From: Gammaproteobacteria bacterium
Lineage (GTDB): Bacteria > Pseudomonadota > Gammaproteobacteria > UBA9214
Direction: 5' to 3'
Length of the DNA stretch: 18,648 bases
Assembly: GCA_020027635.1 (NCBI GenBank)
Contig: JAHKKL010000020.1
Span: 1 to 18,648 of the forward strand
The notes beneath the pieces are model-generated. The model ran no database searches. It was not told the DNA's origin and was given only the letters and a program-made list of their open reading frames with translations. This document shows, piece after piece, positions 14,644-18,648 of the stretch. Within the stretch, counting starts at the first letter, position 1; each line of letters begins with the position of its first letter. Made by a program: the position numbers and the translations under genes.

Positions 14644-15719
14644 TGTTTGCTATCCAGTGGAAGTAAAATGGTGAACACGGTATTCCCCGGTTTGCTGCTG
14701 CATTCAATCAGACCCTGATGCCGGCTGATCAGTGACTGCGCGATGGAAAGTCCTAGCCCGGTACCATCGCTGCGCGTCGTTATCATGGGGTAGAAAATCT
14801 TTTCACGCAGTTCCTCATCGATGCCCGGGCCGTTGTCGATCACCTGAACGCAGGCCACCAGCCGGTGTCGCCGGCTGCCGATATTGAATTGGCGCCGTAC
14901 GCGAGTGCGCAATGTAATCTCGCCTTCACCACCCAGTGCCTGTACGGCGTTGCGCACGATATTCAGCACGGCCTGAACAAGGAGATCAGGATCAGCCTGA
15001 AATTCGGGCAGACTCGGGTCATAATCCTTCGTGATTTTCAGACCGCTATTTACCTCAACCAGCACCAGATCGCTTACCCGTTCAAGGATATGGTGAATAT
15101 TCACGGCCTGCATGCTGGGTATGTTCTTCGGCCACAGCATACGATCGATGAGGTTCTGGAGCCGGTCAGCTTCACGAATGATGATTTGTGTATATTCCTT
15201 CAGCTCATCGTCCTGAACCTCTCTCTCCAGCAGTTGTGCAGCACCCCGCAGGCCACCTAACGGATTCTTGATCTCATGGGCAAGACCCCGCAACAGGGCA
15301 TGCGTGGCTTCCTGCTGGATAATCAGCTGCTCTTCCTGTTCGATGCGCATCAGATGATCGACCTTGCGCAGTTCCAGCATCACTCCGGAAAATTCTCCTG
15401 GAATGCTGACCGGTGTGTGGGTGCAATTAACAATCACGGTGGCCTGTCCATTGGCCAAATCCAGCCGGCAACCGCGTTGCATGACGACTTGTCTGGTTTC
15501 CAGCGTGCCAGTCAGATATTGGGTAACCATATCCGCATTGGCGATGAGCTCGTGGAGTGACTTGCCACAAGCATGGCGTGCACTCTGTGCCAGCATCACC
15601 TCTCCTGCCGGGTTGATATAACGCAACCGTAACTTGTCATCAAACAGGAGAACCGAAGTACTCAGATATTCGAGCAGTCGTTCGGAGCCGACTTCGGGAA
15701 AGGTTTGACTACTTGACAT
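14640..15719 (-). CDS. ntrB: Nitrogen regulation sensor histidine kinase NtrB
   Basis: Cytoplasmic histidine kinase/phosphatase that phosphorylates NtrC under nitrogen limitation and is switched by PII protein. From ATG 15719 it has 359 residues (349 in E. coli) and no membrane segment. An N-terminal PAS domain (about 12-115) includes VLLFDDKLRLRYINPAGE. The phospho-acceptor is H148 in RGLAHEIKNPLGGLRGAAQLL. The ATP-binding domain holds the N box LNIVRNAVQALG, G1 DNGPGIDEELREKIFYP and G2 GTGLGLSIAQSL. A TTG at 15758 in frame would add 13 residues and has a GGA upstream; I prefer the ATG because it aligns with family N-termini. It overlaps ntrC and lies in the usual glnA-ntrBC neighbourhood. 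Confidence 0.96.
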   Translation of the reverse strand: MSSSQTFPEVGSERLLEYLSTSVLLFDDKLRLRYINPAGEVMLAQSARHACGKSLHELIANADMVTQYLTGTLETRQVVMQRGCRLDLANGQATVIVNCTHTPVSIPGEFSGVMLELRKVDHLMRIEQEEQLIIQQEATHALLRGLAHEIKNPLGGLRGAAQLLEREVQDDELKEYTQIIIREADRLQNLIDRMLWPKNIPSMQAVNIHHILERVSDLVLVEVNSGLKITKDYDPSLPEFQADPDLLVQAVLNIVRNAVQALGGEGEITLRTRVRRQFNIGSRRHRLVACVQVIDNGPGIDEELREKIFYPMITTRSDGTGLGLSIAQSLISRHQGLIECSSKPGNTVFTILLPLDSKQ

Positions 15720-15863
15720 AGTAGCTTCTGATGCAAAATCCAAACCAGCTTCTGCCAATACTTTTTCCAGGACGATGGCACTGAAAATAGTTCAATTAAT
15801 CAAGTTGTTTTGACAAATCACAACATCTTGATTTTCTATCAACAGCAAGAGGGAACCCCATTA

Positions 15864-15880
15864 TGCACCAAAACAGGGCA
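15864..15880. promoter_or_regulatory. Possible degenerate NtrC site upstream of ntrBC
   Basis: TGCACCAAAACAGGGCA has a perfect left half for the NtrC box (TGCACCA...TGGTGCA) but three mismatches in the right half. It lies about 150 bases before the ntrB start. Autoregulation of ntrBC by NtrC is known in enterics. The rest of this gap (15759-15936) shows no clear promoter or terminator. Confidence 0.25.
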
Positions 15881-15936
15881 TGATGCCATAAAATAGAAAC
15901 GGAGACGTTCGCTTCCCTATGCCAGACAGATCAATC

Positions 15937-16545
15937 TTAATGGGCGCTCGGCAACGGCGTGGGCTTGGGCTGTGGCTTGGGTAGGGGGGGCTTGGGTAGG
16001 GGCTCGGGTTTCGGCTTGACGTAGAGCGGACTGTTAGGGTTCAGTGGGGATTCACGATGCAGGTGAAAAACCACCGGGTCACTACTCATCATCACAACAC
16101 CTTTGGTATCCATAACGCTCGTCGACAGGGTATAGGTACCGCGATCAAGATTACTGAAGCTAATGGAAGTGCTACCCACCGGCATGCCGTGGGGTTCGCC
16201 ATTGAGATAGAACTGAATCTTGTGACCCTGTTTGGTGATCAGTGGGGGATCGAGCACCACTTGTACCCTAACAACCCCCTGATTATCCCGTATGGTGGCA
16301 TCGTTTTCGGGCTCGATTATTCTCACGCTCTTGTAAGGACTGGTTACCGCTACGGTTTCCGGCGTGCTGGACAGGCTGGGAACTGGGGGTGCCGTGTAGG
16401 TGGGCAACTCCGGTAATTTCATGCGTTGTGCATTGGGAGTTGGCTGATCGCTGTATATTACCTCGCCTTTTTCATTAACAGTCTTGTAGACGTCCGCGTG
16501 GACGCTTGCGGCCAGCAGTATGAGTAACACTGGGAAACGTTTCAT
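15937..16545 (-). CDS. DUF4124 domain-containing exported protein with Pro/Lys-rich tail
   Basis: A 202-residue exported protein of unknown function. From ATG 16545 (ribosome site GGTGAG) it begins with a short signal peptide MKRFPVLLILLAASVHA. A DUF4124 domain follows at once: DVYKTVNEKGEVIYSDQPTPNAQ is its hallmark. The middle (about 70-160) looks like a beta-sandwich, perhaps Ig-like, with VRVQVVLDPPLI, IQFYLNGEPHGMPVGSTSISFSNLDRGTYTL and VMDTKGVVMMSSDPVVFHLH. The last 30 residues are a run of Lys-Pro repeats, as in TonB-like periplasm-spanning or disordered segments. An earlier in-frame start (16596) would bury the signal peptide and is rejected. A gene of this family often sits between glnA and ntrBC; why is not known. 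Confidence 0.85.
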   Translation of the reverse strand: MKRFPVLLILLAASVHADVYKTVNEKGEVIYSDQPTPNAQRMKLPELPTYTAPPVPSLSSTPETVAVTSPYKSVRIIEPENDATIRDNQGVVRVQVVLDPPLITKQGHKIQFYLNGEPHGMPVGSTSISFSNLDRGTYTLSTSVMDTKGVVMMSSDPVVFHLHRESPLNPNSPLYVKPKPEPLPKPPLPKPQPKPTPLPSAH

Positions 16546-16631
16546 AAGCTCACCATAGTTAGGGAATATCAACGATGCAATACAGATTATCAGCAATTCT
16601 AACCATTTAGTCAGACCTACCGCAAAAATAC

Positions 16632-16659
16632 AAAAAAAGCGCCCCGGATGGGGCGCTTT
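16632..16659 (-). terminator. Intrinsic terminator of glnA
   Basis: A perfect 10-bp stem, AAAGCGCCCC and GGGGCGCTTT around a GGAT loop (16636-16659 on the plus strand), is followed on the minus strand by a run of seven T (16638-16632). It starts 22 bases after the glnA stop. It should separate glnA from DUF4124-ntrBC, although read-through into ntrBC is known in enterics. Confidence 0.92.
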
Positions 16660-16681
16660 CTCCAGACCAATAAGCAGCCGA

Positions 16682-18091
16682 CTACAGGCTGTAATACATA
16701 TCGTATTCGACCGGATGGGTGGTCATGCGCAAGCGCGTTACTTCTCCCATCTTCAGATCGATATAACTGTCAATCATATCGTCGGAGAACACACCGCCGA
16801 CGGTGAGGAATTTACGATCGCTGTCAAGCGCATCAAGTGCCAGATCCAGCGAGTGACAGACTTTCGGGATCTTCTTCTCCTCTTCCGGCGGGAGGTCATA
16901 CAGGTCCTTGTCCATGGCCTCTCCCGGATCAATCTTGTTCTTGATACCGTCCAGACCCGCCATCATCATCGCTGCAAAGGCAAGATATGGATTGGCGCTA
17001 GGATCCGGGAAACGCACCTCAATCCGGCGCGCCTGGGGATTTGAATCGAACGGAATCCGGATGGAAGCGGAACGGTTGCGTGCCGAATAGGCGAGCATGA
17101 CCGGTGCCTCGAAACCCGGCACCAGACGTTTGTAACTATTCGTGCCGGGATTGGTAAAGGCATTCAGCGCACGGGCATGCTTGAAGATGCCGCCGATATA
17201 GTACAGAGCCTGCTGCGACAGACCGCCGTATTTGGTTCCTGTAAAGATATTCTTGCCGTCCTTTGACAGCGACTGATGGACATGCATACCGCTGCCATTA
17301 TCGCCCACCAGGGGCTTCGGCATGAAGGTCGCTGTTTTGCCGTAACCGTGTGCCACGTTCATCACCACATATTTCAGTATCAGGACTTCATCGGCCTTGC
17401 GCACCATGGTGTTGAAGCGGGTACCGATTTCGCACTGTCCGGCGGTCGCCACTTCGTGATGATGCACCTCCACGGGAACACCCATCTCTTCCAGTGCCAG
17501 GCACATGGCGCCACGTATGTCATGCAGGGAGTCAACAGGAGGAACCGGGAAATAACCGCCCTTGTTGGTCGGGCGATGCCCGATATTGCCGTCCTCGTAG
17601 ACGCGCTCCGAGTTCCAGGCGGCCTCGTCAGAATCCACCTTATAAAAGGCACCGCTGATATCTGCACCCCAGCGCACGTCATCAAGTATGAAAAACTCGG
17701 GTTCGGGACCGAAGTAGGCGGTATCGGCAATCTTGGTGGACTTGAGATATTCTTCGGCACGACGGGCAATCGAACGCGGATCGCGTTCGTAGCCCTTCAT
17801 GGTCATGGGCTCTAGGATATCGCAGCGCAGAATCAAGGTGGCTTCGTCGCTGAACAGATCCATGACGGCGGTCGATGTATCGGGCATCAGCACCATGTCT
17901 GACTCGTTGATTCCCTTCCAGCCGGCGATGCTGGAGCCGTCGAACATTTTCCCGTCCTTGAAAAACTCGGGCTTGATGATACCGGCAGGCAGTGTGACGT
18001 GCTGTTCCTTGCCACGGGTATCGGCAAAACGCAGGTCAACGTACTTGACCTCGTTGTCCTTCAACATCTTCAACACTTTGGTGGCAGACAT
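16682..18091 (-). CDS. glnA: Glutamine synthetase, type I
   Basis: Dodecameric cytosolic enzyme that makes glutamine from glutamate, ammonia and ATP. The 469 residues equal the E. coli GlnA length. Signatures: FDGSSIAGWKGINESDM near the N-terminus, metal-binding YFGPEPEFFI, HHHEVATAGQCEIG, the ATP-site block FMPKPLVGDNGSGMHVHQSL, and FTNPGTNSYKRLVPGFEAP. The adenylylation site is kept: Y398 in DLYDLPPEEEKKIP, so control by GlnE is expected. A strong ribosome site (GGAGGGG) precedes the ATG at 18091. Upstream are a sigma54 promoter and two NtrC boxes; downstream is a terminator. These place it under NtrBC, encoded three and two genes away on the same strand. Confidence 0.98.
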   Translation of the reverse strand: MSATKVLKMLKDNEVKYVDLRFADTRGKEQHVTLPAGIIKPEFFKDGKMFDGSSIAGWKGINESDMVLMPDTSTAVMDLFSDEATLILRCDILEPMTMKGYERDPRSIARRAEEYLKSTKIADTAYFGPEPEFFILDDVRWGADISGAFYKVDSDEAAWNSERVYEDGNIGHRPTNKGGYFPVPPVDSLHDIRGAMCLALEEMGVPVEVHHHEVATAGQCEIGTRFNTMVRKADEVLILKYVVMNVAHGYGKTATFMPKPLVGDNGSGMHVHQSLSKDGKNIFTGTKYGGLSQQALYYIGGIFKHARALNAFTNPGTNSYKRLVPGFEAPVMLAYSARNRSASIRIPFDSNPQARRIEVRFPDPSANPYLAFAAMMMAGLDGIKNKIDPGEAMDKDLYDLPPEEEKKIPKVCHSLDLALDALDSDRKFLTVGGVFSDDMIDSYIDLKMGEVTRLRMTTHPVEYDMYYSL

Positions 18092-18191
18092 TAAAACCCC
18101 TCCAGATTAACTAGCAATTCGAATTCACATGCCGATGTCGCGTTGACAACGGCTCTCTCAACAAATCTTGCGATTCTTGTATAGAAAGAAG

Positions 18192-18206
18192 GCAGGAATT
18201 ATGCCA
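18192..18206 (-). promoter_or_regulatory. Sigma54 (-24/-12) promoter of glnA
   Basis: On the minus strand this reads TGGCAT-AATTC-CTGC, matching the TGGCAC-N5-TTGC consensus with the invariant GG and GC at the right spacing. Predicted transcription start is near 18180, leaving a leader of about 90 bases before glnA. Its place downstream of two NtrC boxes strongly supports the call. Confidence 0.85.
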
Positions 18207-18231
18207 TGAATTCTTCTACTGGCAATTGCCA

Positions 18232-18237
18232 ATTATA
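18232..18237 (-). promoter_or_regulatory. Possible sigma70 -10 box upstream of the glnA sigma54 promoter
   Basis: TATAAT on the minus strand lies between the NtrC boxes and the sigma54 promoter. Enteric glnA also has an upstream sigma70 promoter (glnAp1). No convincing -35 sits at 17 bases, so this is weak. Confidence 0.3.
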
Positions 18238-18270
18238 TCACGGCATTAGGCATCACACCCCGAAAACGCA

Positions 18271-18287
18271 TGCACCACGATGGTGCT
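18271..18287. promoter_or_regulatory. NtrC binding site 1 (promoter-proximal)
   Basis: TGCACCACGATGGTGCT is a near-perfect dyad and differs from the E. coli glnA site TGCACCAACATGGTGCT, as I recall it, at only two central bases. Its centre lies about 100 bases upstream of the predicted sigma54 start. Confidence 0.85.
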
Positions 18288-18301
18288 GCACATCAAAACG
18301 C

Positions 18302-18318
18302 AGCACCACGCTTGTGCG
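18302..18318. promoter_or_regulatory. NtrC binding site 2 (promoter-distal)
   Basis: AGCACCACGCTTGTGCG keeps the GCACC...GTGC core of the NtrC box with one half weaker. Its centre is 31 bases from site 1, three helical turns, so two NtrC dimers would bind the same face of the DNA and can cooperate. Confidence 0.7.
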
Positions 18319-18524
18319 ACCAAGCAGTGAAGATACACCCGAATTTGACCAATGTCTTGCCCTGTTGAGCGGCATCGGGGATGGCAGGATGTTGCCAGAG
18401 CGGCCGGAATCTTGAAACTGCCAAGCAGCGAGTCGATGCCTGAGCCGACCATGTTACCGTGTGTATCTCCGGTTATGGTCATTCTTCAGACTTCGGAGAC
18501 CATCAACGCTTCCCGTGATGCGAT
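18319..18524. other. Non-coding stretch between tusA-like gene and NtrC sites
   Basis: About 206 bases with no coding sequence that I recognise on either strand; the open frames across it do not resemble known proteins. No terminator hairpin for the upstream tusA-like gene was evident. Confidence 0.5.
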
Positions 18525-18648
18525 CTATCCGGTAGCGCCCACATGAATGGTGATCGCGATCTCGTCACCCTGCCTGGTCATTCCACATACCGTATGGCCA
18601 TGCATCCGGCACCATGATGGAATGTCATGCAGCACGCCTGGATCGGTG
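18525..18648 (-). CDS. TusA-family sulfur-carrier protein, C-terminal part (5' truncated by window)
   Basis: The last 40 residues of a small protein whose start lies beyond the right edge; the codon frame enters at 18647 and stops with TAG at 18525-18527. The visible sequence TDPGVLHDIPSWCRMHGHTV then GDEIAITIHVGA matches the second half of TusA/SirA-like domains, where (V/T)DP..xxDIPxWCxxxGH is typical. TusA proteins relay persulfide sulfur for tRNA thiolation or, in sulfur oxidisers, for cytoplasmic sulfur oxidation. The CPxP active motif would be upstream, outside the window, so activity cannot be judged. It is 433 bp upstream of glnA on the same strand and has no evident link to it. Confidence 0.72.
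   Translation of the reverse strand, partial: TDPGVLHDIPSWCRMHGHTVCGMTRQGDEIAITIHVGATG

Noticed and set aside
17276..17815. 179-codon open frame antisense to glnA
   Set aside because: Shadow of glnA codon bias; His/Gly-rich translation without family resemblance.
18246..18482. 78-codon minus-strand frame over the NtrC boxes
   Set aside because: Cys/His-rich, no family resemblance, and it runs through the two NtrC binding sites; better seen as non-coding DNA.
1..18648. CRISPR arrays, tRNA/rRNA genes, toxin-antitoxin pairs, phage or defence genes
   Set aside because: Read for on both strands; no spaced direct repeats, cloverleaf sequences or recognisable defence or phage proteins were seen.

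Overview
The window is a stretch of gammaproteobacterial chromosome, GC-rich and densely coded. Gene order follows familiar gammaproteobacterial blocks: hslU-DUF971-ubiE-(RDD)-ubiJ-ubiB, gpmI-envC-ctpA, yibN-secB-gpsA-trmL, and glnA-DUF4124-ntrB-ntrC. A YgaV/BigR-like ArsR regulator paired with a rhodanese, plus a TusA-like fragment at the right edge, hint at active sulfane-sulfur chemistry, as in sulfur-metabolising Chromatiales-type lineages. The taxon below class level is inference only.

Region by region. 1-4217 (+) is one tightly packed strand: the 3' end of hslU, a DUF971 protein, ubiE, an RDD membrane protein, ubiJ and ubiB, the last four with overlapping or nearly overlapping ends. These are ubiquinone biosynthesis genes. 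4293-7666 (-) holds a DJ-1/YajL-type protein, a periplasmic S41 protease (CtpA) and the divisome murein-hydrolase activator EnvC. 7785-8639 (-) is a decayed gpmI (cofactor-independent phosphoglycerate mutase) with frameshifts, a stop and two large deletions. 8882-11347 (+) has the ArsR regulator, a membrane-anchored rhodanese, secB and gpsA. gpsA is convergent with, and overlaps, trmL (-). trmL is divergent from a class 1B dihydroorotate dehydrogenase gene (+). 12856-13073 is a frameshifted C-terminal remnant of an IS5-type transposase.

13231-18091 (-) is the nitrogen-control block: ntrC, ntrB, a DUF4124 envelope protein and glnA. glnA ends at a perfect hairpin terminator. It is preceded by a -24/-12 sigma54 promoter and two NtrC boxes centred 31 bp apart, an arrangement very like that of enteric glnA. 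The right edge (18525-18648, -) carries the C-terminus of a TusA-like sulfur carrier.

I did not find a CRISPR array, tRNA/rRNA gene, phage or defence system. The most notable items are the decayed gpmI in an otherwise intact housekeeping cluster, the candidate persulfide-sensing ArsR/rhodanese pair with an inverted repeat over its promoter, the glnA control region, and a class 1B PyrD without a visible PyrK.
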